Shown here: positions 21,383 through 34,000 of the stretch, one piece after another
Position numbering within the stretch: position 1 is the first letter of the stretch
How the letters are laid out: every line of letters begins with the position of its first letter
Origin: Vibrio gallaecicus
GTDB taxonomy: Bacteria > Pseudomonadota > Gammaproteobacteria > Enterobacterales > Vibrionaceae
DNA: 64,000 nt
Direction: 5' to 3'
Assembly (NCBI RefSeq): GCF_024347495.1
Contig: NZ_AP025490.1
Span: 1,984,001 to 2,048,000, forward strand
The notes under the pieces: generated by a model
Databases searched by the model: none
Told to the model about the DNA's origin: nothing
The model's input: the letters and a program-made list of their open reading frames with translations, nothing else
Position numbers and translations under genes: made by a program

Positions 21383-24300
21383 TTAATCTTTAGGGGGAGC
21401 CGGAGCCAATACTTCACGGTTACCATTATGCCCTGGAGTACTTACTATTCCCTGAGCTTCTAACTGCTCAACAATTCGAGCCGCTCTGTTGTAACCGATT
21501 TTAAATCTGCGCTGAACGCCTGATACTGAGCCTCGGCGTGAATGCACGACATGCTCCACAACTTGGTCAAACAGTGGATCAACATCTTCATCACTTTCCA
21601 TTTTTTCGCCTGGAAGTAATGTTTCTGGAGTTTGATCACCATTAGTAATTTCATCAATATAATTTGGCTTACCGCGAGCTTTCCAGTTATTCACCACAGC
21701 ATGCACATCATCATCAGATGCGAATGCACCATGAACCCTAGTGGTATGGCTTGAGCCAGGTGGTAAATAAAGCATATCACCCATTCCTAATAATGACTCC
21801 GCGCCACCTTGATCGAGAATAGTTCGTGAGTCCGTTTTAGTTGAAACAGTGAAAGCAACACGGGTCGGAATGTTTGCTTTAATTAAACCGGTAATAACAT
21901 CTACTGATGGACGTTGAGTAGCAAGAATAAGGTGAACACCAGCAGCACGAGCTTTTTGTGCTAATCGAGCAATCAACTCTTCAACCTTTTTACCCACAAC
22001 CATGATTAAGTCCGCAAACTCATCAACGATAACGACGATATAAGGTAGTTTTTCTAGTAATGGCGCTTCAGTATCCATGCTATCCCCTTCTTTCCAGAGA
22101 GGATCATGTATTGGATGCCCAGCTTCTGCTGCCATTTTAAGTTTATCGTTGTAGCCTTTTATATTACGCACACCAAGAGCAGACATAAGCTTATAGCGAC
22201 GTTCCATTTCACCTACACACCAACGTAAAGCGTTTGATGCATCTTTCATATCCGTTACAACTTCGGATAGTAAGTGTGGGATACCTTCGTAAATCGAAAG
22301 CTCTAGCATTTTTGGATCGATCATTATAAAGCGTACTTCTTCAGGTGAAGCTTTATATAACATGCTGAGAATCATGACGTTAACGCCAACTGACTTACCA
22401 GAACCCGTTGTACCTGCAACTAGGACATGTGGCATTTTTGAAAGATCCGCTATAACAGCTTCACCAGCAATATCTTGCCCCAAAACGACGGTTGTTGGAG
22501 ATGTGGCTTCTTGGAAAGCTGGGCTGCCTACAACGTCAGAAAAGAAAACCGTTTGGCGACTCATATTCGGTAACTCGAGACCCACATAAGGTTTACCTGG
22601 AATCACCTCTACAACACGCACAGCCAAAGCTGATAGCGATCGTGCTAAGTCCATTGAAAGACCGGATATTCGGCTAACTTTCACACCAGGAGCTAAATCA
22701 AGCTCAAAGCGCGTAATCACAGGACCAGGGAAGATATCAACCACATCAGCTTTGATTTTATAATCTGCCAATTTTGATTCAACCAAACGAGCGATAGATT
22801 CCAATGCATCTCGGTCTATAAAAGTTTCTCGCTTCTCCGGATGGAACAAAAGTTCTAATGTCGGAAGCGGCTCTGCTGGCTTAGGTAAATTCACATCTTT
22901 TTGGACTAAAAATGGGTTTTGCGTTGCTGCCATGTTTGCTTGTGCTTCTGACACAATATCTTGAAATGCAGCCACATCTTCATCTACGTTTTGATCTACA
23001 TTATTAACCTGCTGATCATCACCAGTAACTTCTTCCCATGGTAGGCCTACTCCTTCCAAACTATTAGAAGGTTTTACTTCAGAATAATCATCTCGTTGCA
23101 GGTTAACATCATCAGCCAAAGGCTCATCGTCATAAGTAAATGATTCAGAAGCCATAGTCGCTTCTTTCGTATACTGAACCTGATCCACACCATCGCTTTC
23201 AATCGGTTCAATCGAAGAGATCGTAGGTTCTACATACTGCTGTTCTGGTGCAATTTGCTGCGTAACTTGTTCCAACCCATGTTCAGAAATAACAGGTTCA
23301 AACGAAGGAACATACGCTTCTTGTCTCGCCGTTTGGTTAGGATTAGACCGCGAGGGCTCATTAACATTTGAGCTAAAGTGTTCTGCATTATCTCCAATGC
23401 TAGTTTCAGTTCCATGGTTCCTATCTGTAGCAGCATCTGCAATATATTCTTGGTAGGCATCTTGAGAGGCTTGAGCTTCAAGGTGGTTTTGCTCTGCTAG
23501 ATCGTCTTCATATATAGCAGCATGCTCTAACTCTTCTATAGTTGCATTCAACTGCTTTGATCGATCTTGTTGAAGTGATTCTGCATCTGCAGCAAATGCC
23601 TGAACTGTATTGGTTGCTGGCGATTCTGAATAAATTGGTTGAGTGGCTTGAGGACGCACAATAGGCTCTGATGCTTCAGATGGCATATGTATATTATATT
23701 GGCGCTTTTCAGTAACAGGCTCTTCGTCATAGAAGCTATCATCAGCCTTAAAGCTCTCATCATCTACCTCATCCTTGCTATATGGAGTATCAGGGTCGAT
23801 GAACATTGGCTCTGCAATATTTTCTTCTAATCCATTTTGTCCATCTTCATGAGGTACCTCAGCTTCTGCTTCACGCAATTGAGGCTCTAGAACTTCTTCA
23901 CTACTTCCTCGAATTTTATTCGCTAGCATTGCGAACAAATTAATAACACCTTCACCAAGACACTCAACAATACTTAGCCATGAGATGCCAGTCAGTAATG
24001 TGAAACCTGCCCCCCATAAAAATAACAACACTAATGTGCTGCCTAACACGTTAAGGGTAGGTAAAGCTAAACTAGAAAGCACATCCCCAACGACCCCACC
24101 AGATGAGAAGTACCAGATATCATCAAAGTTAATATCTGCCAGCCCACAGCTCGTCAAAATTAGCACTGTAAGACCAAGTAGCCTTGTCCCCCAAAGCATA
24201 AAATCTAGGGGTTCATCTTCGTTTCGGTTACGAAATAAAACCCAAGCAGCGATAGTCACTAAAATTGGTAAAGGGTAAGCAAGAGAACCGAAGGTAAAGA

Positions 24301-24550
24301 AAAGGGTATCAGCTAGCCAAGCACCAACGTACCCACCAGCATTCTGAATGTCACCACCCCATGCAGTTTGTGACCAAGAAGGATCGGCAGGATTAAACGT
24401 GAATAATGCTACAGCCAGTAGGATAGAAAAAAGTACACCTATAATAAAGCTGCACTCTTTTAAACGCTGGGTACCATCTAACCGAGGAGACTGAGGCTCT
24501 TCACTCGTTTTGATGATGGTTTCGACTTTATTGTTACTCTCTTTGAACAT
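21383..24550 (-). CDS. ftsK: DNA translocase FtsK
   Basis: This divisome ATPase pumps chromosome ends at the septum and activates XerCD at dif. There are four membrane segments in residues 30-200, a long acidic, Gln/Glu-rich linker (about 215-560), then the RecA-like motor: Walker A GTTGSGKS ending at Lys719-Ser720 and Walker [10 protein letters not shown] near 840. The C-terminal gamma winged helix (about 990-1050) includes [19 protein letters not shown], which reads KOPS. It sits between lrp and lolA as in E. coli. Total length (1055) is shorter than E. coli FtsK, mainly in the linker. Confidence 0.96.
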   Translation of the reverse strand: MFKESNNKVETIIKTSEEPQSPRLDGTQRLKECSFIIGVLFSILLAVALFTFNPADPSWSQTAWGGDIQNAGGYVGAWLADTLFFTFGSLAYPLPILVTIAAWVLFRNRNEDEPLDFMLWGTRLLGLTVLILTSCGLADINFDDIWYFSSGGVVGDVLSSLALPTLNVLGSTLVLLFLWGAGFTLLTGISWLSIVECLGEGVINLFAMLANKIRGSSEEVLEPQLREAEAEVPHEDGQNGLEENIAEPMFIDPDTPYSKDEVDDESFKADDSFYDEEPVTEKRQYNIHMPSEASEPIVRPQATQPIYSESPATNTVQAFAADAESLQQDRSKQLNATIEELEHAAIYEDDLAEQNHLEAQASQDAYQEYIADAATDRNHGTETSIGDNAEHFSSNVNEPSRSNPNQTARQEAYVPSFEPVISEHGLEQVTQQIAPEQQYVEPTISSIEPIESDGVDQVQYTKEATMASESFTYDDEPLADDVNLQRDDYSEVKPSNSLEGVGLPWEEVTGDDQQVNNVDQNVDEDVAAFQDIVSEAQANMAATQNPFLVQKDVNLPKPAEPLPTLELLFHPEKRETFIDRDALESIARLVESKLADYKIKADVVDIFPGPVITRFELDLAPGVKVSRISGLSMDLARSLSALAVRVVEVIPGKPYVGLELPNMSRQTVFFSDVVGSPAFQEATSPTTVVLGQDIAGEAVIADLSKMPHVLVAGTTGSGKSVGVNVMILSMLYKASPEEVRFIMIDPKMLELSIYEGIPHLLSEVVTDMKDASNALRWCVGEMERRYKLMSALGVRNIKGYNDKLKMAAEAGHPIHDPLWKEGDSMDTEAPLLEKLPYIVVIVDEFADLIMVVGKKVEELIARLAQKARAAGVHLILATQRPSVDVITGLIKANIPTRVAFTVSTKTDSRTILDQGGAESLLGMGDMLYLPPGSSHTTRVHGAFASDDDVHAVVNNWKARGKPNYIDEITNGDQTPETLLPGEKMESDEDVDPLFDQVVEHVVHSRRGSVSGVQRRFKIGYNRAARIVEQLEAQGIVSTPGHNGNREVLAPAPPKD

Positions 24551-24766
24551 AAACCAACTTCTGACTGAGAATTAAATATTGAATGTAATCCACTTGTTTA
24601 CATTAACAAGCTTTGAATAATCGATTTTGATAAAGGCTCTGGTTTACTGACTGGTAATCAAACATTTACAGAGAGCCAGCATTGATACAGACAATTCACA
24701 TCTACTCTATAAATCAAATGAGCCTTTCTACTCAACTAAAACACTGTTTATTTAACCATATCATAC

Positions 24767-24835
24767 AAAAAAACCCAATTGCAGAAAGCAAGAAAGCGGA
24801 AACTAAGTCCGCTTTCTTTCACTTCTTCAATTGGG
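24767..24835 (-). terminator. Long two-part terminator after lrp
   Basis: On the minus strand an outer CCCAATTG/CAATTGGG stem encloses an inner AAGAAAGCGGA/TCCGCTTTCTT stem and is followed by seven U. It begins directly after the lrp stop codon and separates lrp from ftsK. Confidence 0.8.
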
Positions 24836-24836
24836 A

Positions 24837-25331
24837 TTAACGAGTTTTAATCACCAGCTGGTTCGTTTGCTTCACTTCTTCCATCACAACGTAAGTGCGA
24901 GTGTCGTTTACACCAGGAAGACGCAATAGCGTATCCCCTAGTAGTTTACGATAGGCACCCATATCTGATACGCGTGTTTTTAGAAGGTAATCGAAGTCAC
25001 CCGACACTAAATGACATTCTTGGATGTCATCCAGTTTTTGTACTGCAGTGTTAAATTGTTCAAATACATCTGGAGCACCACGGTTTAATGTGATCTCTAC
25101 AAACACTAAAAGTGATGCATCAAGGTATTGCGGGTTTAGCAATGCTGTATAGCCCGTAATGTATCCTTGACGCTCCAAACGACGAACACGTTCAAGACAT
25201 GGTGTAGGAGATAGACCTACACGTTTTGAAAGTTCAACGTTTGAGATGCGACCGTCTTTTTGCAACTCATTAAGAATGTTGCGGTCAATACGATCTAGTT
25301 CCTTGGACGGCTTCTTATAATTGTCTGCCAT
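24837..25331 (-). CDS. lrp: Leucine-responsive regulatory protein Lrp
   Basis: This 164-residue global regulator couples gene expression to leucine and alanine. The N-terminal HTH (residues 15-60, ISNVELSKRVGLSPTPCLERVRRL) and the C-terminal RAM/AsnC effector domain (about 75-155) with SGDFDYLLKTRVSD are intact. It is divergent from the alanine dehydrogenase gene across 156 bp, so direct control of ald is likely by analogy with other Lrp/ald pairs. Confidence 0.96.
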   Translation of the reverse strand: MADNYKKPSKELDRIDRNILNELQKDGRISNVELSKRVGLSPTPCLERVRRLERQGYITGYTALLNPQYLDASLLVFVEITLNRGAPDVFEQFNTAVQKLDDIQECHLVSGDFDYLLKTRVSDMGAYRKLLGDTLLRLPGVNDTRTYVVMEEVKQTNQLVIKTR

Positions 25332-25487
25332 TTTTTATTCCACCTTATTACTTCCTTGCAAAAAAATATACTACAACTTTTTAATATTCAGTACAAAATT
25401 TTATCTAAACATATCTATACTAGATATTAATTCGACAGAATTACCCTACACATAGATAATACAACCATAATTAAAAGAGGATTCAGG

Positions 25488-26612
25488 ATGATCATTGGCG
25501 TACCTAAAGAAATCAAGAACCACGAATATCGTGTCGGTATGATTCCAGCTAGTGTGAGAGAACTAATCTCACAAGGCCACCAAGTGTTTGTCGAAACCAA
25601 TGCCGGTTCAGGAATCGGTTTTTCAGACGATGATTACATCGCTGTAGGCGCATCCATTCTTCCTACTGCTGCTGACGTTTTTGCGAAAGCAGAGATGATT
25701 GTAAAGGTTAAAGAACCTCAAGCTGTCGAGCGAGCTATGCTTCGCGAAGGGCAAATATTATTTACTTATTTACACCTTGCACCAGATTTTCCACAAACGG
25801 AAGAGCTGATCAAGAGCAAAGCTGTCTGCGTAGCATATGAGACTGTAACAGATAATATGGGTCGCTTGCCACTATTAGCGCCAATGTCTGAAGTTGCTGG
25901 TCGCATGTCTATTCAAGCAGGTGCGCAAACTTTAGAAAAATCGAACGGTGGCTGTGGCTTACTGTTAGGTGGCGTACCTGGTGTTGCCCCTGCTAAAGTT
26001 GTAGTTGTTGGTGGTGGTGTTGTGGGTGCTAATGCTGCACGTATGGCTGTTGGTCTTCGTGCTGACGTTACCATCCTAGACCGTAACCTTGATACTCTTC
26101 GTCGTTTAGATGAAGAATTCCAAGGTCGTGCAAAAGTGGTTTATTCTACTGAAGACGCTATTGAGAAGCATGTTCTAGAAGCAGACCTAGTAATTGGCGC
26201 AGTACTAATTCCTGGTGCTGCAGCTCCAAAACTTGTTACAAAAGATCACATCGCTAAGATGAAGCCAGGTTCAGCTGTGGTTGACGTTGCTATCGACCAA
26301 GGTGGTTGTTTCGAAACTTCACACGCAACAACTCACGCAGATCCAACTTACATTGTTGATGATGTAGTTCACTACTGTGTAGCAAACATGCCAGGCGCTG
26401 TTGCTCGTACCTCTACTTTTGCTCTTAATAATGCAACACTTCCTTACATTGTTAAGTTAGCAAACAAGGGCTACCGCGAAGCACTACTCGCTGATAAAGG
26501 TTTCCTAGAAGGTCTGAACGTTATTCACGGTAAAGTAACTTGTAAAGAAGTTGCTGAAAGCTTTGACTTAGAATACGTAGACCCAGCAGAAGCAATTGCA
26601 ATGTTCAGCTAA
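25488..26612 (+). CDS. ald: Alanine dehydrogenase
   Basis: NAD-dependent oxidative deamination of L-alanine to pyruvate and ammonia. The N-terminus [20 protein letters not shown] is the family hallmark; the Rossmann motif [16 protein letters not shown] lies near residues 172-187; HLAPDF near 97 holds a catalytic His. Length (374) is standard. AAGAGGA precedes the ATG. It is divergent from lrp, which probably regulates it in response to alanine. Confidence 0.96.
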   Translation: MIIGVPKEIKNHEYRVGMIPASVRELISQGHQVFVETNAGSGIGFSDDDYIAVGASILPTAADVFAKAEMIVKVKEPQAVERAMLREGQILFTYLHLAPDFPQTEELIKSKAVCVAYETVTDNMGRLPLLAPMSEVAGRMSIQAGAQTLEKSNGGCGLLLGGVPGVAPAKVVVVGGGVVGANAARMAVGLRADVTILDRNLDTLRRLDEEFQGRAKVVYSTEDAIEKHVLEADLVIGAVLIPGAAAPKLVTKDHIAKMKPGSAVVDVAIDQGGCFETSHATTHADPTYIVDDVVHYCVANMPGAVARTSTFALNNATLPYIVKLANKGYREALLADKGFLEGLNVIHGKVTCKEVAESFDLEYVDPAEAIAMFS

Positions 26613-26680
26613 TACTACAGCTAAAATGACATTCATTATTGACGTGCTAATTTAGCCGAAAATGCGACGAATGTTACAGA

Positions 26681-26716
26681 AGAGCCAGTAAGGTAACCCC
26701 TACTGGCTCTTTCTAT
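26681..26716. terminator. Terminator after ald
   Basis: AGAGCCAGTA (26681-26690) pairs with TACTGGCTCT (26701-26710) and a T-rich stretch follows. The convergent methyltransferase gene ends 15 bp further on. Confidence 0.85.
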
Positions 26717-26730
26717 TCATGGATATGAAG

Positions 26731-27930
26731 TTAGTTTCTCTTATGACCGTGAATTAAAATATTTCTTGGGGTTACTTGTTTATCGCAAAACTGGCTAATT
26801 TCAACTTGATAGCCTTGCTCTTGTAAGTACATACCTCGGTCCAATGCCAGCCATAATTCTAGGGGTCTTCTAAACACCTGTTGCACCAAGCTTAATTTTT
26901 CCATTTCCCAATACAAGGCTTCTCCTTGCTGTTGATAATGCCCAAAATCAATCGGTGTTGGTAATGTAATTTCTTTCTCTGCTGCAGCCCATAAACAAAA
27001 AGCTTTAAAACCCTCAGCCAATTGTGACTTTTTGATGCTTGGAACGGTTATATATTGCTTAATACCAACCTGTGTCTTCAACAATTGACATAACCCAAGC
27101 CTAAACGTCATTTCAAGTTGACGATGCCGTTTCACTCTCTCCCCGCCAGTCACTGTCTCTTGTAAAGGGATCCTCAGGTCACTTTTAGACAATTCGAGCT
27201 TAGACTGTTTTGCTCGCTCAGAGAGAGGGAGGTAATGTTCTAACTGAATAAGATGATAGCAACATGGTGAAATACTCACGGCAGGTAAAGCATGCTGTGC
27301 TGCCTTTCTAAGTAACTTCGTATGTAGATCCCCACAAGCATGCAATGCTACAGCGTGTTGACATGAATTAAAAACATGATCAGAGGTGTCAGAAAACGCA
27401 TCACCTTGAACAAACTGCATGTTAAGACTTTGTTTGTCAGCTTCAGCTTGTCCGTTTATACATAAACTATTCTGCCACTCAAAGCTGGTTACTTTTTGCT
27501 GGGATTGAGAAGACAAAATACGACCTAAAAAGCCTTTCCCGGCGCACCACTCTAACCATTCAGACCCTTCATGATAATCTAACGCCGCTTCTCCCATCGC
27601 TAAAATTTGAGTCAGCTTTCTACCTGGTATTCCAACATCCGCTCCCTTAGGTAGATCCAAGCCACCTAATTGATATTGGGGCAAAACGCATAAATGTTTA
27701 ATCGATTCAAGCATAGGAAAGAAGCGTTCCATTTCTTCAACCAGCTTACTAGGGCAATTTTTCAATGATTGGATTGATGAACTATCAAGCGAATTTAGCC
27801 ATGCATTTAAGTTTGGCTTAGCGCGATACCAAGGAATAGTACTCGCTTGACACAAATGAAATGGGTCAAGTCTCCAATATTCTTGATGGCTAGATAAAAA
27901 GGTGTCAAATGATATGAATTTTGAGTGCAT
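26731..27930 (-). CDS. SAM-dependent methyltransferase of the METTL25/RRNAD1-like group
   Basis: This 399-residue protein carries a methyltransferase-32-type domain. Motif I is WCAGKGFLG (128-136). Two unusual signatures follow: HACGDLH (197-203) and SPCCYH (221-226), which I associate with the eukaryotic METTL25/GSTCD group and their bacterial relatives. No signal peptide or membrane segment is seen. It is a single gene, upstream of nothing on its strand before ald's end, with cysB behind it. The substrate is unknown; rRNA or tRNA would be a guess. Confidence 0.8.
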   Translation of the reverse strand: MHSKFISFDTFLSSHQEYWRLDPFHLCQASTIPWYRAKPNLNAWLNSLDSSSIQSLKNCPSKLVEEMERFFPMLESIKHLCVLPQYQLGGLDLPKGADVGIPGRKLTQILAMGEAALDYHEGSEWLEWCAGKGFLGRILSSQSQQKVTSFEWQNSLCINGQAEADKQSLNMQFVQGDAFSDTSDHVFNSCQHAVALHACGDLHTKLLRKAAQHALPAVSISPCCYHLIQLEHYLPLSERAKQSKLELSKSDLRIPLQETVTGGERVKRHRQLEMTFRLGLCQLLKTQVGIKQYITVPSIKKSQLAEGFKAFCLWAAAEKEITLPTPIDFGHYQQQGEALYWEMEKLSLVQQVFRRPLELWLALDRGMYLQEQGYQVEISQFCDKQVTPRNILIHGHKRN

Positions 27931-28010
27931 GCTTCCCCCTAATATCGCGAGATTGTAGGGGGAAGAAGCTAAAATAGGAAGATTTAAAACATGTTCGTTG
28001 AGTTTGCTAT

Positions 28011-29315
<1,305 letters not shown>

Positions 29316-30080
29316 ATGAATATTGGTTTAATTATCGCCTTAGTAGCCGTTCTTTTGGTATTAGTCTTAGGCTATAACATCATGCTTCAATACAAAGTGA
29401 AGGTTGAAACCGCGAAGAAGCAGGAATCTTCTCGCTATCTAACCATTATTGATGGAACCGAAGAACTCATTGGTAATGCTCATCACATGCCTTTCAGCCA
29501 AGACCTACTCGTATGCCTGAATACGCGTATTCTTGACGCCCTTGAAAACATGTATCAATTAGATCCAAAGAATAAGCAACTGGCTCAACGAATTGAAAGT
29601 GTAAAACAGCAAATTACACAGCTTAAAGAAAACTACCAAGGTGGCGAAAGCACGACATTTAAGGTACCAAGTAGTGATAAGCAAGCAATCATGATGCTAA
29701 AGCTCGTTAAAAGATTGCGTGATACGGTTCGTAATGAACATAATAAAGGTCGTTTTGATACCCAAGCCTATGTGACTGAAAATGCACGGCTTGAGACCAT
29801 TCAAATTCGTATCAATATTGAAAATGTAATCAAGAGAGCGAACGACTCTATTGCTCGTGGTCAGCCCGGCACTGCTTTACAGTTACTGCGTAAAGGCATT
29901 GATGCTCTGAACTCAAAAAATGATACGTATTCAAACCAAGCTCGTGAGAAACTTCAAAATATGCTCAACGACCTTGACCAAAAACGTGTTGATAAAAATG
30001 CTGAACAACTTCAACAAATTGAATCAAAAGAGCGAGACGATGATATGGATGCTCTGTTTGGTCAGAAGAAAAAGTGGTAA
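29316..30080 (+). CDS. Membrane-anchored coiled-coil protein, annotated in some vibrios as a DNA repair protein
   Basis: This 254-residue protein has one N-terminal membrane anchor (about residues 3-22, IGLIIALVAVLLVLVLGYNI) and a cytoplasmic or periplasmic helical body with Gln/Lys-rich coiled-coil stretches around 75-110 and 205-245. No catalytic motif is visible, so the ATPase/repair label seen in related genomes is not supported here. The start MNIGLIIAL is preferred over an upstream in-frame ATG at 29211 because it opens with the anchor; the SD is weak. A terminator follows before miaE. Confidence 0.7.
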   Translation: MNIGLIIALVAVLLVLVLGYNIMLQYKVKVETAKKQESSRYLTIIDGTEELIGNAHHMPFSQDLLVCLNTRILDALENMYQLDPKNKQLAQRIESVKQQITQLKENYQGGESTTFKVPSSDKQAIMMLKLVKRLRDTVRNEHNKGRFDTQAYVTENARLETIQIRINIENVIKRANDSIARGQPGTALQLLRKGIDALNSKNDTYSNQAREKLQNMLNDLDQKRVDKNAEQLQQIESKERDDDMDALFGQKKKW

Positions 30081-30105
30081 ATTTCAGCTAGATCTCATTC
30101 CTTTT

Positions 30106-30130
30106 AAGGTCACCTGTGGTGGCCTTTTTT
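30106..30130 (+). terminator. Terminator before miaE
   Basis: AAGGTCACC and GGTGGCCTT form a nine-pair stem with a 3-nt loop (one wobble), followed by six T. Confidence 0.85.
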
Positions 30131-30174
30131 ATTCACTCCACGCAGTGAAAAATCTCTCAGTGTAAGTATTAACA

Positions 30175-30948
30175 ATGACTAATGACGCGACTCAAAAACT
30201 CCTAGAACCCATCAAATCCTTCCTACAATGTGAAACCCCTGATGCATGGGTCGACGAAGCTAAAAAGCCCGAAAATTTAAAAATCATCCTTCTAGATCAC
30301 CTTCTTTGTGAATTAAAAGCCGGTCAATCTGCTATGTACTTAATTCGTAAATATGCAGTTGATAAAGACAGCGCAGCAACACTGTTAGAGTGGTTCAAGC
30401 CCTACGAAGAATTTGCTTATCGAAAAATAGGTAGCGTTGAAACATTAAAAGGTAAAAGTAATATTTCGAAAGCCATTATGGCTAAATCTGGCGCGCCATA
30501 TAGCCAAGATTTAATCGATAAAATGGTTCTACTCATCAAAGAAGAATTGCATCACTTCTACCAAGTTCTTGAAATAATGACAGCAAGAGATATTCCTTAC
30601 GAGAGCATCCCTGCGAGCCGTTATGCTAAAGGAATGCTTTCACATGTGAAAACACATGAGCCACAAACCCTAGTCGACAAGCTGATTGTTGGGGCTTATA
30701 TTGAAGCACGTTCGTGCGAACGCTTTGCTAAACTTGCACCTCATTTAGATGAAGATATTGAAAAGTTTTATATTTCTCTTTTACGTTCAGAAGCTAGGCA
30801 CTACCAAGATTACTTAGCACTTGCTCAACAAATTTCTAAAGATGATATTTCTGAGCGTGTTGCACATTTTGGACGAGTTGAGGCTGATCTAATTAGTTCT
30901 GATGACTCTGATTTTAAATTCCATAGTGGAAAACCAGCACTGAATTAG
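30175..30948 (+). CDS. miaE: tRNA-(ms2io6A)-hydroxylase MiaE
   Basis: This diiron oxygenase hydroxylates the isopentenyl side chain at A37 of tRNAs reading UNN codons. Ligand segments are visible: DHLLCELKAG (41-50), EELHHF (123-128), EARSCERF (177-184) and SEARHY (205-210), which supply the Glu and His ligands of a ferritin-like four-helix bundle. Length is 257. E. coli lacks MiaE. It begins 44 nt after the upstream terminator and probably has its own promoter. Confidence 0.95.
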   Translation: MTNDATQKLLEPIKSFLQCETPDAWVDEAKKPENLKIILLDHLLCELKAGQSAMYLIRKYAVDKDSAATLLEWFKPYEEFAYRKIGSVETLKGKSNISKAIMAKSGAPYSQDLIDKMVLLIKEELHHFYQVLEIMTARDIPYESIPASRYAKGMLSHVKTHEPQTLVDKLIVGAYIEARSCERFAKLAPHLDEDIEKFYISLLRSEARHYQDYLALAQQISKDDISERVAHFGRVEADLISSDDSDFKFHSGKPALN

Positions 30949-30978
30949 TCGCTGTCAACACTGTCGATTGAACAAAAA

Positions 30979-31000
30979 AAGGCTCGCAAATGCGAGCCTT
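30979..31000. terminator. Terminator between miaE and the metalloprotease gene
   Basis: AAGGCTCGCA and TGCGAGCCTT form a 10-bp perfect stem with a 2-nt nominal loop, an A-run before and T-rich sequence after. It can act in both directions. Confidence 0.88.
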
Positions 31001-31035
31001 ATTATTTTCATTTCTTACTATATGCCTGATGTGAC

Positions 31036-34000
31036 TTAAAAGTCTCCAGCATTTGGTAAGCGGTCTAGTAACTCGTAGTACTTACCAGCTACTGCGCCAA
31101 TATCACCAGCAACGTAAGCCTGGAGCATGTTGAAATCTTTCAACCATAGCTCTTTATCTGCATCAGAAGAAGCAGTGTAGCTTGCGTAAACATTATCTAC
31201 TGCGAACATCATAGAAGTCGTGTAGTTATTAAAGATAAGTAGCATTGCATCTGTGTACGCTGCATAAGCATCAGCAACACTATGGACTGCACCACCTTGG
31301 TAAACTAAAGTATCAGCCCCAGCATCATAAACTAAATCACCAGACGCAATATTCGCGTCTCGGAAGTTATTGAACGATGTATTAAAGTTAAGGATACCAG
31401 CAGCAATATCGGTATCAATCGTTACCTTCATTGCATTGACCATAGGTGCATCGAACAGTAATACTGCGTCATGGTAAGCTGGCAAGATTGCTGTTCTGAA
31501 ACCGCCCCACGCAGTATCAATATTTGTCACGACTGTTGATAGCGCAGCAGGGTCATAGTTATCTAAGAATACTTTCAAATCGTAACCATCTGAACTTACT
31601 AGCTGATTTGCGTACTCATAAGCTAGTTTGTTCGATTTAGTCGCGACAAACTTCTCACCATCAATGACGAATTCAACTTTATCACCAGCGATAAGTCCGT
31701 AACGGTCTTGTTGCTTAGTGAATGAATCAAATTGTGCTTTACCTCGAGATTTCACTTGGTAATCATTCGATTGCATTTGACGAACACCCATGTTCAGGAT
31801 GACATCACCTACACGCTCACGACTAATGCTTGATAAACCAAAGAATCGGTTAATACCACGCGGCATTGGAGAAAGAGATTCCATTTGTACTGTAGAATGA
31901 AGATCTACGGTTACGCCCGATAAACTAGTAAAGGCATCACCATTTGCATCAACCAATTCTAGTGGCGTTGTTAATGGCTCTTTCGCGATAATGTTCGACA
32001 TAATATCGTCGTATTCAGCTTTAACACCTGATAAGTCAAGTAATGAAGCAAAGCTCACTTCGTCGGTGTAACGGTTTGAATAGCGACGCGCTAAGAAGTA
32101 ACTTGCTAGCGCTTTATCAGGCCAACTACCTAGTACAGATACCGCGTTTGACCACGGGTAATCTGGGTCAAAGCTACCAATAGATGTTAGGAATCGACCA
32201 TTTTTAGTTTCAGCTACAGCTGAATATCCAGTTTCAGCATCAGCAATAAATGCAGCTGCCTGTTCGTCGAAACAGTTCGCATCTAAGATATCGTAGCTTG
32301 CAGGTAACTGATGAGAGTTATTATTCAGTAGAGTACCTAATGCAACTACTTTTTGCTGACCAGTAGCATTCTGAATAACACACTGATGCTCAGGTGTACG
32401 TAATACATCTAAGAAGAACTCAGCAGCTTTGGTTGCACCGTATGAGTAATCACAGAACCAACTATTCTGATCCCCACCTTCTGTACAATAAGTTGGGTTA
32501 GCAGCTAGGCGAGATAAGAAATCACCAGGCTTGTCTGTTGAACTCGTATAGCCCAAGTTAGTGTATAAATTATCAATACGCTCTAGATCTTCGATCTTGT
32601 CACGGATAGATGACATTTCACGGAAGCGTCTAATAATGTAGCTAGGGTAATCAGAACTATATAGACCATTTACGCTATAAGCTGCTGCATTTCGTCTGTC
32701 ATAGCTATCTAGGTAGCTCTGCCATTCATAAGTAGCAATTTCTTCTAGGCTCGTACCTTCATCAAAACGGTTACAATCACTGTTTAATGAAACGTTGCCA
32801 TCAGTACAGAATGCATAGTCTTTTCTTTCAATTTTCTGAACTTCATCTAAGTAATGAAGAATACCGTAACGGGTTGCTTGATAGTCATCTTCGTTTCCGG
32901 ATAAAGCTGCAGTATCAAACTTAGAGAAATCACAGTTGTAAATAGACTTGCCTGCGTTAGCTGCATCAGTTAACTCTGCTACAGGTAGACACACCATCAA
33001 AGATTGATTACTTGAAGTGTTGCCAAATCTCATCGCGAAGCTAGTGTTATAAGATTCTAACTCTGCTAGGTAAGCCGTATAAGCTGCTTTCAATTCATCC
33101 GATGCATCTGCTGCAGGCTCTGCAACCGGAGTTGGAGCTTGGCCTGGAGAGTCTTGAATTGTTTCAACAATACGACCGTAAGCAAATTTAAATGCTGCTA
33201 TATCATACAGACCCCAAGTTGGCGTCTCATCTAACATACTAGGTGCATAATCCATTGTTGAACTGTATGCAGGTACGTTGTGTAAGCCAAGTTGATGAGC
33301 TTGTTCTAATGAGTAGTAGTTATCTTTATCATTAGAGCCTTTGAAGTTATGGCGTAAACCTACGTTATGACCAATTTCATGCACTAAAGTATTGCTGTAA
33401 GTCGCAACAGTAATTGCATCAGCTGCCAGCTGTTGTAATTCAGTCGGTAGATATTTCCAACGCTTAAGTTCACGAGAAACCTCATTACCATCAGCATCAA
33501 GCTTGATGTTGAAGTAACGCGCATCGTCAAGGCTCAGATTATCTAACATCGCTTTGTTTGTTGAAGATACCCATGAAGCTTCGATTGGATAAGCGTTGTT
33601 TTCAGACCAGAAAGCTAAGCGGTTTTCTTCTGCTGCAACCACATCTTTAAAGTCCATTTCATCATTGAAATTATCTAATAAAACTGTTGGTGCAACACGA
33701 TGAGCTTCATTCTTAACCGCTTCATCACGGCTGACGTTTGGTGCAGACTCAGGGTTTAATGTCCCTTCAATTTTTGCTAACGCACTTAGAGTAGACAATT
33801 GCTGGATTCGAGACTGAACTTCTGAAGAAGCTGCAGCGTCACTTGGTAGCGGATCTAGTCCATCTAAGTCTAGCTGATTACGGTTATAGAATCGTGCAAG
33901 GTTATCCCAGTAGAATGGTACACCCGTTCGAGCAACACCTGAATATTGGTTAACATGCGCTTTAATGATTTCGCCCGTCATAGGGTTTGCTACTGAAGGA

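Noticed and set aside
22492..22677. Antisense ORFs inside ftsK, rpsA, lolC and other long genes
   Set aside because: They are reverse-frame shadows of conserved coding sequence, without SDs or family motifs.
24551..24836. LexA box before ftsK (known in E. coli)
   Set aside because: The best candidate, CTGT followed by an AT spacer near 24743, lacks the matching ACAG half.
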